The notes under the pieces are model-generated. The model saw only the letters and a list, made by a program, of their open reading frames with translations. It was not told the DNA's origin and made no database searches. The position numbers and the translations under genes are program-made. DNA of 64,000 nt from Gemmatimonadota bacterium. Lineage in GTDB: Bacteria > Latescibacterota > UBA2968 > UBA8231. The stretch covers positions 186,001-250,000 of the forward strand of contig JABJJN010000053.1 of assembly GCA_018660835.1 (NCBI GenBank). Reading direction: 5' to 3'. Of this stretch, positions 33,937-42,061 are shown one piece after another. Numbering within the stretch: the stretch's first letter is position 1; every line of letters begins with the position of its first letter.

Positions 33937-34965
33937 ATGCCGAGAAAGCGGATTACGTTCATTGTTATCCCCCCTAACGATGGGCAGATGCAGGAGTATA
34001 AATTCTCCTCTGGACTGCTTTGGTTAGGTATCGGAATACTCCTTCTCACAGTCGGGTCACTCAGCTACTACGCCTTCGACTTCCATACTCGAGCCGACCA
34101 GTCAGGGCGGATCACGGAGTTGATGGAAGAGAATGAGGATCTCGTCCGCGGGCTTGAGCGCTCCGAACGAAGCGTCGGTGACCTTGAGCACGTGATGGAT
34201 AGAGTGGCCGCCCTCGATCGGCGTCTGCGCGCCCACCACAATATGCAGCCTCTGCCAACGGTGGGTGTCGGTGGACCCGAAGTGCCTGATGATCTGCCCG
34301 AAGACTACACGAGTCTGCCGGTACGGAAACGCGCCCTGCTCGAAGACCTGACGCTCAAGATCGATCGGCTGCAGCGCGAGGCTCGACTGCAGGTGGTCAG
34401 CTTCGATAGCTTGCAGGCTCGCTTTGTCCAGGATGATGCAGATCTCAAATACATTCCCGCCATTGCTCCGGTGGCTCGCGACAAGACCTGGAAGTCATCC
34501 TTGTTTGGGCCCCGCACGGATCCTTTCACCGGACGTCCGGCACGTCATGGAGGCATCGACTTCGCCGGCAGGACCGGCATCGAGATCATGGCAACGGCGG
34601 ATGGGGTCGTCTACTATTCCTATGAAGATGCTCGGTTGGGTCAGGCCGTCGTCATTCATCATGATCCGTTGATTGTTGACGAGAACGGTGTGGAGAGCAC
34701 GCGCGCGGGGATCTACCGAACCGAGTATGGTCATATGAGCAAGAGGCTGGTGGTCAAAGGGCAGCGCGTGGTACGTGGGCAGGTGATCGGGCTGATGGGT
34801 AGCTCGGGTCGCTCTACGGCGCCACATCTGCATTATGCGGTGCGCTTTCAGGATCGGCGTCTGGCGCCGCGGACGAAGGGCTACACCGACCCAGCAGATT
34901 TCCTCCTGGACTGGCTCGATGACGACACCGTCTCCGGATACATGGCTTCGCGAGGCGACGAATAG
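33937..34965 (+). CDS. M23-family (LytM) peptidase, membrane-anchored
   Basis: 342 residues. A short cytoplasmic N-terminus, one membrane helix at about 24-46 (LLWLGIGILLLTVGSLSYYAF), a coiled coil at about 55-95, then the LytM domain at about 185-320. Zinc ligands are seen in RHGGIDFAG (His, Asp) and APHLHYAV (HxH). It is placed to cleave peptidoglycan peptide bridges, or to act as an EnvC/NlpD-like activator, but the intact zinc site favours an active enzyme. Driven by the consensus promoter at 33791-33819. Confidence 0.93.
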   Translation: MPRKRITFIVIPPNDGQMQEYKFSSGLLWLGIGILLLTVGSLSYYAFDFHTRADQSGRITELMEENEDLVRGLERSERSVGDLEHVMDRVAALDRRLRAHHNMQPLPTVGVGGPEVPDDLPEDYTSLPVRKRALLEDLTLKIDRLQREARLQVVSFDSLQARFVQDDADLKYIPAIAPVARDKTWKSSLFGPRTDPFTGRPARHGGIDFAGRTGIEIMATADGVVYYSYEDARLGQAVVIHHDPLIVDENGVESTRAGIYRTEYGHMSKRLVVKGQRVVRGQVIGLMGSSGRSTAPHLHYAVRFQDRRLAPRTKGYTDPADFLLDWLDDDTVSGYMASRGDE

Positions 34966-35054
34966 CGCCAGGCAGAGTGCTCGGGCACGGCGTCCGGGAC
35001 GGCCGCCCAGGTTGTCGCGATTAGTCCCACAGTCTATTTCATCCTGCTATTTTC

Positions 35055-35087
35055 AGCTGGTCTGCCCCCTGGGTGGTCCAGCTTTTT
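35055..35087 (+). terminator. terminator-like hairpin with T-run after the M23 gene
   Basis: AGCTGG (35055-35060) pairs with CCAGCT (35078-35083), the 17-nt interior can pair further (CCC with GGG), and TTTTT follows directly (35083-35087). It lies 90 bp past the M23 stop and 36 bp before the next start, so it may end the M23 transcript or attenuate read-through into the lptE pair. Confidence 0.5.
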
Positions 35088-35123
35088 ACATTTATGATCA
35101 GACACTCTCATCAGGAGTCGAAT

Positions 35124-35678
35124 GTGACCGATCACGCGACCATTACAGGGAAGATCGCCGCCGTCATCGATGCGACGACACTGGTACTGAACATCGGTCA
35201 GCAACATGGTGTTCGAGAGGGAATGCTCTTCGCCATCGTCGCCGCCCACCAGCAGATTGCGGATCCGGATAGTGGAGAGGATCTGGGTCATTGGGAAATC
35301 GTCAAGGCACGGGTGATGGTGACGCATGTGCAGCAGCGCATGTGCACAGCACAACCGCCTCTCTCGCCAGATGTCAGCACGTCCGGTACACTCAGCGAGA
35401 TGATGGTGCGTCACTCCTTTGGTCGCTATGGCGAGCGCTCAGAGTTGGGAGAGCGTGAGCGTCTCGAAGTCGTGCAGGGCGACATCGTTGGCAGACCTCG
35501 AACATCTCCGATCGCGGTGGGAGATGCCGTGCGCTTGGTCCCCCACAATACCATGGACCCTCCAGCGGAGGCTCATTTGGACAGTGGCGGTGATCCACCC
35601 TCCCAGGCATACGCGGGGCAGGCAGCCCGATCTGCAGAAGAAACGTCTGAAGATGGATCGAAAGATGACGTCGCATGA
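35124..35678 (+). CDS. protein with FlgT C-terminal-like domain
   Basis: 184 residues. Residues about 5-75 (TGKIAAVIDATTLVLNIGQQHGVREGMLFAIV, then DPDSGEDLGHWEIVKARVMVTHV) have the beta-rich pattern of the FlgT C-terminal domain, also seen in non-flagellar envelope proteins. The C-terminal 50 residues are low-complexity and acidic. No signal peptide with this start. The GTG at 35124 follows AGGAG at ideal spacing; the upstream ATG reading has no ribosome site. No flagellar gene is in the window; overlap with lptE points to an envelope-assembly role. Confidence 0.72.
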   Translation: MTDHATITGKIAAVIDATTLVLNIGQQHGVREGMLFAIVAAHQQIADPDSGEDLGHWEIVKARVMVTHVQQRMCTAQPPLSPDVSTSGTLSEMMVRHSFGRYGERSELGERERLEVVQGDIVGRPRTSPIAVGDAVRLVPHNTMDPPAEAHLDSGGDPPSQAYAGQAARSAEETSEDGSKDDVA

Positions 35679-36205
35679 CGCATATTTGGCGGCGCCGTGG
35701 AGGGCGGCGCTGGATAGCAGCGGCCATGCTAACACTGATGGCTGGGGTCAGCGGCTGCGCACACTATTCAACAACGGCAGGTCTCGTGGGAGGGATTCGT
35801 ACTGTCGCGATCCCGACGGCGGGCAATCAGACAGCAGAGGTCGATGTGGCGCAACGCTTGACCGAGCGTGCCGTGGATGCATTTCTCGCTGACAGCAGAC
35901 TACGCGTCGTTGATGAAGAATCCGCCGATGCACTCTTGCTTTTGCGTGTGACAGAGTTGGAAGACGAACCCTTCACCTACACGGCGGGGGAGGTGACCGA
36001 ACAATATCGGTATCGCTTGTTCGTCGAGGTCACGTTGGAACGCGCAGGTGGCAGTGTGCTGCTGGAAATGGGACGACTCTCAGGCTTTGGCACCTACGAC
36101 GCGGCTTTGCCGGATGAAGACGAGCAAGGTCGTGAACCGGCGATAGACAAAGCGATGGATATGGTGATCGAAGAGATCGTCGACCGGACGACAGCCTCCT
36201 GGTAG
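35675..36205 (+). CDS. lptE: LPS-assembly lipoprotein, LptE family
   Basis: 176 residues. Signal peptide with lipobox GVSGC, then RTVAIPTAGNQTAEVDVAQRLTERAVDAFLADSRLRVVDEESADALLLLRVTELEDEPF, the alpha/beta pattern of LptE, which plugs the LptD barrel in the outer membrane. Start in an ATGA overlap with the FlgT-like gene. Presence implies an LPS-bearing outer membrane. lptD is not in the window. The identification rests on fold pattern, so distant relatives are possible. Confidence 0.8.
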   Translation: MTHIWRRRGGRRWIAAAMLTLMAGVSGCAHYSTTAGLVGGIRTVAIPTAGNQTAEVDVAQRLTERAVDAFLADSRLRVVDEESADALLLLRVTELEDEPFTYTAGEVTEQYRYRLFVEVTLERAGGSVLLEMGRLSGFGTYDAALPDEDEQGREPAIDKAMDMVIEEIVDRTTASW

Positions 36206-36213
36206 CGGCTGCT

Positions 36214-37407
36214 CTATTCTGCGGCAAGGCCGCAGTAATCGGCCGCAGTCAAGGCATAGACAGCGGCGGCATCATGTAGTCGTTTGATATCTACCCATTC
36301 GGTGTCCGCATGGGCTGTTTCATTTGAGGGACCGTAGTAGAAGGTCGGCACCGAACAGCCGTGTACATACAAGTTGGCATCACCCACAATTCGCAGACCC
36401 ACAAGATCCGCCTGATCTCCCGTGACCATCTCGTGGGCGTGAGAGACTGCGCACACGGCCGCGTCTTCTCGGGGCGTTTCGAAGGGCTCACGCTCGTGTT
36501 CCATCTCGACGGTCAGATGCAGATTGCCTGCGAGGGCGAAGGGTTTGGCGAGCGCCTCGATCTCTTCCAGAACCTGTTGTGCATTTCGTCCAGGGCACCA
36601 GCGGCGTGTGCCCATCAAGGTGCACCGAGTTGGCGTACGGTTGAAGTAGTCGCCCCCATGGACTGAACCCACATCGATCCGCTCTGCACCCGCCAGGGGA
36701 TGGTCAGTCGTTGCATCCAGATGCTCTTGATGCGATTGAATCGCAGCAAGCAAATCACCGACATGGCGCAGAGGATTCTGTGAAAAGGGGACATACTGGG
36801 TGTGCATGCCGCCACGATCTGAGTCGAGGTGGATGGTGAATACCATGGACCCCATGCTCATGACCCACAGTGCATCGCGTCCCTCGACGATGAGAATTCG
36901 GTCTGCCGCGATTCTACCACTGTTGATATCAGCGATGAGAGCGAGGGGACCATCCTTGCGAGCAATGGTCTCTTCGTGGCCGACGACGGCACTTAGCACG
37001 AGATCGCCGCGTAGTCTGGTGCCGCTGTCGATGATCGCCTTCGCCGCACCGAGCATTGAAGCCATGCCGCCTTTCATATCGGTCGCACCCCGACCGTAGA
37101 GGCGGTCTGCACGGCGCTCAGGGGGCCAGGCGTCGCCGAGGGGAATGGTGTCGAGATGCCCGTTCAGGTGCAGTGTGGGTCCTGTCCCCTGGCCGGCGAT
37201 ACGCGCGTAGAGATTGTTGCGACCCTCGTCATCAACGGGGCGGACATCCACATCCAGGCCCAGATCGCGCATCTGCCCTTCGAAGAGGGCGCATACCTCT
37301 GCCTCGTCCATGGTGACACTCGGGATCTCGAGCATCCTCCAGGCCTGCTCTTCGATCCAATCGGTATCGATGGCCGCCACCAGGCGCTGTGTCACAGACT
37401 GCGCCAA
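36214..37407 (-). CDS. M20-family peptidase/deacylase (ArgE/DapE-like)
   Basis: 397 residues. Metal site: LNGHLDTIP (His, Asp), GRGATDMKGGM (bridging Asp), VVGHEET (catalytic and metal Glu) and the late His in ETAHADTEWVD. The central lid domain is intact. It probably hydrolyses an N-acylated amino acid or dipeptide in the cytoplasm. TTG start, three bases after the gamma-glutamyltransferase stop, with AGAGA upstream, so both genes form an operon for peptide or glutathione-type compounds. It converges with lptE, 8 bp apart. Confidence 0.9.
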   Translation of the reverse strand: MAQSVTQRLVAAIDTDWIEEQAWRMLEIPSVTMDEAEVCALFEGQMRDLGLDVDVRPVDDEGRNNLYARIAGQGTGPTLHLNGHLDTIPLGDAWPPERRADRLYGRGATDMKGGMASMLGAAKAIIDSGTRLRGDLVLSAVVGHEETIARKDGPLALIADINSGRIAADRILIVEGRDALWVMSMGSMVFTIHLDSDRGGMHTQYVPFSQNPLRHVGDLLAAIQSHQEHLDATTDHPLAGAERIDVGSVHGGDYFNRTPTRCTLMGTRRWCPGRNAQQVLEEIEALAKPFALAGNLHLTVEMEHEREPFETPREDAAVCAVSHAHEMVTGDQADLVGLRIVGDANLYVHGCSVPTFYYGPSNETAHADTEWVDIKRLHDAAAVYALTAADYCGLAAE

Positions 37408-37409
37408 AG

Positions 37410-39032
37410 TCAGTCTCTCACACCCGCTGCGTGGCGATTGGCCGCTGGATCGCCTGCGGCGAAGGCTTCTCCACCGTCGTCGATCTGCAACATGACGGGC
37501 GTGCCGATAGGGCCATCCTTGATGGCAATATCGTGGCCACGGTGAGCAAGGTCTTTGCGGACCTCCGCGCTCGTCGTGTCGCTGAGCGTGAGTGATCGCA
37601 TTTTCTTGATCGTCTCAGGTCGTTCCGAACTTGGATCGAAGGAGTCCTCGTGATGATCTGTCGCAAAACGCGGACTTGTCACAGCTTCAGCGGGTCGCAT
37701 ACCATGATCGATCGCATTGAGCAACAGGTTGAGAGCCGTTTGATCCTGTAGATCACCGCCAGCAACACTGATCGCCATAACCGGTCGGCCACGTTTGAGC
37801 ACTAGGGTTGGCGTCAGCGTGATCCGAGGTCGCTTGCCAGGCTGAATACAGTTTGGATGACCCGCCATGGTATTGAGACTACGCAGCCTATTGCCGAAAG
37901 TGACACCCGCAGAACCGCCACCGTCATGATCCCTGGGAACATTTGCACTCGGTGTGGCTGACACGACATTCCCCCAACGGTCGGCAATGACGCAGGTCGT
38001 TGTACCGCCTGGGGAGGGAGGCGAGTGACCTGCCGTAGCCAGAGACTCCATGCGATACGGGTCGCCCGGTCTGATCACATCTGAGGCACGCTGTGGATCG
38101 ATGAGGGGCCGGCGAAGCTTCGTGTAGCGTTCGCTGAGCAGAGCCGGCAAGGGAACGCCGGCAAACTGTGGATCACCGTAGTAGGCATCGCGGTCGGCGA
38201 AGGCCAATTTCAGGGCCTCTGCCGCATGATGGATGGCATCAGCGGAATGGGCTCCCATCGCTTTCATGTCGAAGCCATCGAGCAAACGCATCGCCTGACA
38301 CAGCGCCGGGCCCTGTGTCCATGGGCCACACTTGCAGATCGTATGGTCGCGATACTCAGCAGTAATGGGTTCTTCAATTGTCGTCACGTGGCCAGCCAGG
38401 TCTTCCCGTCGCAGGAAGCCGCCCTTTTCGACGTAGTAGCTCTCCAATTCCTCTGCAATGTCGTTGCGACTTTCATGGCGGCCGTAGAAACGATCACAGG
38501 CGGCCTGCAGGCATGCTTCTCGCGAACCGGTCGTGATCGATTCTTCTTCCACCATGCGACGCATCGTGTGTGCGAGGCGGGGATGCCAATCCTCGACCCC
38601 TTCATCTAGCAGGGCCAGCACAGGTGCCGTCGCTTGGGCGAGGGTCATGGTCCCATAGTGTTGCAGAAGAGTGATGCACAGATCGACGACGGATGGTACC
38701 GGTGCCATCTTCATGTCGCCGTCGCCGGGAATGCCATGGCGCATGTACCATTCGATCGCCGCTGCAGATCGAGGGGCGCGACCCTGACCCGACAGAGATT
38801 GCACGCGACCGTGATCCACACTGTAGATCAGAACGGGCACCTCGCCGCCGATACTGCACTGAATGTGGTCGGTCACGTTCAGTGCGAAAATGGTCGCGGC
38901 AGCGGCGTCGGCGGCATTGCCGCCTGCTTCCAGGATGGAGATACCTGCATCAACCGCGCCGACACCACCGGCGGCGACGACACCATGGCGACTGCTGGCG
39001 TGCCAGGTTGGATCGACAGACTCAGTGTTCAT
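37410..39032 (-). CDS. gamma-glutamyltransferase family protein
   Basis: 540 residues, Ntn-hydrolase of the gamma-glutamyltranspeptidase family, made as a precursor and self-cleaved before a Thr. The expected site is PGGTTTCVIADRWGNVVSA, about residue 345. Other signatures are GGNAADAAAATIFAL and ALKLAFADRDAYYGDP. No signal peptide is visible, unlike many GGTs, so it may be cytoplasmic. The motif around the Thr (TTTC instead of TTHY) is divergent, so the substrate may not be glutathione. Upstream of the M20 gene in a two-gene operon. Confidence 0.9.
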   Translation of the reverse strand: MNTESVDPTWHASSRHGVVAAGGVGAVDAGISILEAGGNAADAAAATIFALNVTDHIQCSIGGEVPVLIYSVDHGRVQSLSGQGRAPRSAAAIEWYMRHGIPGDGDMKMAPVPSVVDLCITLLQHYGTMTLAQATAPVLALLDEGVEDWHPRLAHTMRRMVEEESITTGSREACLQAACDRFYGRHESRNDIAEELESYYVEKGGFLRREDLAGHVTTIEEPITAEYRDHTICKCGPWTQGPALCQAMRLLDGFDMKAMGAHSADAIHHAAEALKLAFADRDAYYGDPQFAGVPLPALLSERYTKLRRPLIDPQRASDVIRPGDPYRMESLATAGHSPPSPGGTTTCVIADRWGNVVSATPSANVPRDHDGGGSAGVTFGNRLRSLNTMAGHPNCIQPGKRPRITLTPTLVLKRGRPVMAISVAGGDLQDQTALNLLLNAIDHGMRPAEAVTSPRFATDHHEDSFDPSSERPETIKKMRSLTLSDTTSAEVRKDLAHRGHDIAIKDGPIGTPVMLQIDDGGEAFAAGDPAANRHAAGVRD

Positions 39033-39107
39033 TGATTGGATCCTGGGCAGAGGTGAATGACCCGAGGGGCTGTTGTCGGGGGCGAAGCGTACGTAACGTA
39101 GACAGTG

Positions 39108-40235
39108 ATGCCAACCTCAACAGCCAAGACACACCTGTTCTGTTTGCTCACCAGCGCATGGATGACAGCTGCCTTGGTCACATCCGTTCAAGCCCATTCT
39201 CACGTTGACAGAAGCGAAAAATCCATGACCTATCACGTCTACATATCAAACAGTGGCAGCACATTCCTCTCGCACTTTTTGCTTGACTCGTCCAACGGAC
39301 AGATTGAGCCACAGGATGATGTTTCTCTGGGCGCAGCGCCGGGACCTCTGGCGACAGATGCTGCAGGTCGACGCATGTTTGTCTGTCTCAGATCAGAGAA
39401 GCAATTTGCCAGCTACGACATAGATTCGGCGACAGGCGCCTTGCGCCAGATCGGTGTCGTCGACGTTCCCGATGGCGCCCCCTACGTCTCCCTTGACGAT
39501 ACCGACCAGTATCTATTGGCGTCATACTATGGTGCGGGCCATATCTCGGTGCATGCGATTGGCGCGGATGGTTCCTTGTCGGCCGAGCCCTTGCAGTGGA
39601 TTGAAACAGCTACGCATGCCCATAGCATTCAGACGGACCCCTCGAATCGATTCGCCTTTGTGCCGCACACGAATCCCGCCAATGCGATCTATCAGTTTCG
39701 TTTCGACGCATCGACAGGTGCGCTCACCGCGAATGATCCTGCGACGATCGAACCTGCCACACCCGAGGGGCCGCGGCACTTCGTCTTTCATCCTGAGAAA
39801 GATGTGTTCTATTCAGTCAATGAGAATGGCAGTACCGTCTCGGCCCACCATTTTGATCCTGAGAAGGGGACATTGTCATCCTTTCAGGTGATCTCTACGC
39901 TGCCTGCCGGATTCGATGCAGAGGACAACACGTGCGCGGAAATCAAGATCGATGCAAGTGGGCGGCACTTGTATGCTTCGAATCGTGGTCATGATTCACT
40001 CGCCCTGTTCGACGTGGCTGAAGATGGTTCGTTGAGCCTGCGTGATCACTACGCCACCGAGCAGACACCACGGTTTTTCGACCTCGATCCGACAGGCAAG
40101 TGGATGTTGTCCGTTGGACAGGGGTCAGGAAGCATGACTGTCTACAGAATAGAGGAGTCAGGTGCATTGACACAGACGAACCGCTTCGATGTCGGTGATG
40201 CGCCGCTGTGGATCCAGTTTGTCGAAGTGCGCTAG
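39108..40235 (+). CDS. secreted lactonase-family seven-bladed beta-propeller
   Basis: 375 residues. A signal peptide (about 1-30, ending SVQAHS) precedes a beta-propeller of the 6-phosphogluconolactonase / YbhE type: YVSLDDTDQYLLASYYGAGHISVHAIG, HAHSIQTDPSNRFAFVPHTN, GPRHFVFHPEKDVFYSVNENG and LYASNRGHDSLALFDV are typical blades. A periplasmic member probably hydrolyses a sugar lactone. The start is ATG at 39108 (GTG at 39105 also possible); without the signal, the ATG at 39225 would give a cytoplasmic form. It ends one base before the convergent PhyH gene. Confidence 0.88.
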   Translation: MPTSTAKTHLFCLLTSAWMTAALVTSVQAHSHVDRSEKSMTYHVYISNSGSTFLSHFLLDSSNGQIEPQDDVSLGAAPGPLATDAAGRRMFVCLRSEKQFASYDIDSATGALRQIGVVDVPDGAPYVSLDDTDQYLLASYYGAGHISVHAIGADGSLSAEPLQWIETATHAHSIQTDPSNRFAFVPHTNPANAIYQFRFDASTGALTANDPATIEPATPEGPRHFVFHPEKDVFYSVNENGSTVSAHHFDPEKGTLSSFQVISTLPAGFDAEDNTCAEIKIDASGRHLYASNRGHDSLALFDVAEDGSLSLRDHYATEQTPRFFDLDPTGKWMLSVGQGSGSMTVYRIEESGALTQTNRFDVGDAPLWIQFVEVR

Positions 40236-40236
40236 G

Positions 40237-41121
40237 TCAGCCGAGAGAAACTGGCGGCGGTCTTCGTGGCGGGATCGGTTGAATGATCTGGCGCTGCTCG
40301 GGGGTCAGGCGTGCCAACATCTGCTCTGAAGGGACATAGTGGAAGCGTGAGCGAATCCAGCGTGGTGAATAGCGATACAGAACCATGCGTCGATAGCCGT
40401 CATTTGTGCGTGCCGCCGAGCCGTGGGTAATGGCATCTGTGAAGAGCAACACGTCACCTGCATCCAGGTACAGCTCGCGCATACCGGCCGCAGTGCCGGC
40501 GGCCTCGTTGCTGCGATAGGTCGCCCCGGCGACCTCGGCCAGCCGCGGGTGTGGCCGCGACGCTTTGTGGCTACCTGGAACGAGTGTCGTCGGGCCATCA
40601 CCGGGGCCGATGTCCTGCAAGGCTGTGATCACGTTGATCTGTCCCACCATCCAGTCCCCTGTATTGGGTTGCCGGAATGTCATATAGCTGATCGGCAGGT
40701 GGCCGCCACTGTGGATGCCGATGAAACCACCGCGGCCGCGCAGATTGAGCAGGCACTCATGAATGGATAGACCATTGCGCTCCACGTGGACGAAACGGCG
40801 GATGTGGTCGATCCAGGAAGGGTAGTCGATGAGACGCTCGAAAACGCCGCCCGCCTCGATGATGTTTTGAAAGTTGATACCATCCGCACCTGAGTAGGTG
40901 TGGGTTTCGACATGACCGATCCAGGCACCCTCTGTGTCGCTGCCCTGACGACGTGGGCCATCCATGTGACTTTGATGTGCATCAACCCAGGCATTGAGTT
41001 CGTTGATATCGCCTGGAGCAACACCGTCCTTGAGCACGAGGTAGCCGTGGACGTCGAAGAGATAGTCGATTAACTCGATGTCGTCGCAGTTACTGTGATC
41101 GATAATGGGTAGGGTTTCCAT
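40237..41121 (-). CDS. phytanoyl-CoA dioxygenase (PhyH) family protein 2, HxG variant
   Basis: 294 residues from the ATG at 41121. The fold is clear (LVPGSHK, DAGDVLLFTDAITHGS, RRMVLYRYSPRW), but the first iron motif, usually HxD, reads H137-S-G139 in GFIGIHSGGHLP. The distal His233 and an Arg near 244-245 are kept. Loss of the carboxylate ligand is the hallmark of 2-oxoglutarate-dependent halogenases, but many uncharacterised PhyH proteins also show it, so the activity is open. Divergent from PhyH 3, which shares the change. Confidence 0.85.
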   Translation of the reverse strand: METLPIIDHSNCDDIELIDYLFDVHGYLVLKDGVAPGDINELNAWVDAHQSHMDGPRRQGSDTEGAWIGHVETHTYSGADGINFQNIIEAGGVFERLIDYPSWIDHIRRFVHVERNGLSIHECLLNLRGRGGFIGIHSGGHLPISYMTFRQPNTGDWMVGQINVITALQDIGPGDGPTTLVPGSHKASRPHPRLAEVAGATYRSNEAAGTAAGMRELYLDAGDVLLFTDAITHGSAARTNDGYRRMVLYRYSPRWIRSRFHYVPSEQMLARLTPEQRQIIQPIPPRRPPPVSLG

Positions 41122-41135
41122 GTTGGGCTCAACAT
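41120..41135. promoter_or_regulatory. inverted repeat at the start codon of PhyH 2
   Basis: ATGTTG (41120-41125) and CAACAT (41130-41135) form a perfect 6-bp inverted repeat with a 4-base loop that runs into the ATG at 41121 (minus strand). In the message it could hide the start; in DNA it lies in the 69-bp divergent promoter region shared with PhyH 3. Confidence 0.35.
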
Positions 41136-41190
41136 AGCTGCTGCCACGCACCCCGTCACGCGCAGCTCTACAACTGTACAGCGAGGAACG

Positions 41191-42057
41191 ATGACTTCGT
41201 CAGAGACATTCGCCAGACCCTTTCCAGCGCTCACACCGTCACAACGCTATCATCTTGACGTCTTCGGATATGTCGTCGTCGAGAACACGTTGTCTTCTGA
41301 GCAGGTTGGCTGCCTGCACGAGGCCATGCAACGACTCAAGACAGACCTGCTGGCAGCGGGCGAGGGTGGGGTGGTTCGTGGGTGTCGTCTCAGTGCTCGC
41401 CACGCACATCACTGTCATTTTGCTCACATTCTCGAAGCGGATCCGGCGATCTATGAATACCTCACGAATCCGCGATTGGTGGGTTTCGCCGAAGAACTGG
41501 TCGGTGGAAGTGTGCGGTTGGAGGAATCGGAAGCCGTCATCAACCATCGCCCTGATCCGGCACCCGATGCCGGCGCTCCCTTTGGCTTTCACACGGGTAC
41601 CGCCGTCGATCAGGGGACCTACACAGAGAATGGCCTGTTCCACTGTACTTTCGTTAAGACGCTGACAAATCTCACAGACCTGGAACCCGACGATGGTGGT
41701 ACGGTCTGTATCGCTGGAAGTCACAAGATCAAGGCGCCACGCGAGCAGATCATCGCCTGTGCCGAGGAAGATCGCTCCCTTATTCATCAGGTGACTGCAC
41801 CTGCGGGCTCTACCTTGCTCTTTGGCGAGTCTCTCATCCATGCAACGGGACACATCCGTTCGGATCGAGAACGTGTGATCGTCATCGGTGGATACACGCC
41901 AACCATGTTTCAGGCCTGGAATGGTCAGGAGCCGAGTGCCGAATTTGTAGCCGCTGCAGAGCCTCGACATCAAGCATTGCTCTCCGGGAGTGATCGTTGG
42001 AGTTGGCAGCGCCAACATCGTAGTCTCGCTATGCCCGTTCACAAGCCATCGGAATGA
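41191..42057 (+). CDS. phytanoyl-CoA dioxygenase (PhyH) family protein 3, HxG variant
   Basis: 288 residues. PhyH fold with LTPSQRYHLDVFGYVVVENTL at the N-terminus, CIAGSHKIKAP, and GSTLLFGESLIHATG with distal His217 and RERV as the 2-oxoglutarate Arg. The first iron motif reads H134-T-G136 (FGFHTGTAVD) instead of HxD. GAGGA lies upstream of the ATG at 41191. The glycosidase-like gene starts 4 bp after its stop, so they are co-transcribed. Confidence 0.87.
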   Translation: MTSSETFARPFPALTPSQRYHLDVFGYVVVENTLSSEQVGCLHEAMQRLKTDLLAAGEGGVVRGCRLSARHAHHCHFAHILEADPAIYEYLTNPRLVGFAEELVGGSVRLEESEAVINHRPDPAPDAGAPFGFHTGTAVDQGTYTENGLFHCTFVKTLTNLTDLEPDDGGTVCIAGSHKIKAPREQIIACAEEDRSLIHQVTAPAGSTLLFGESLIHATGHIRSDRERVIVIGGYTPTMFQAWNGQEPSAEFVAAAEPRHQALLSGSDRWSWQRQHRSLAMPVHKPSE

Positions 42058-42061
42058 GACC

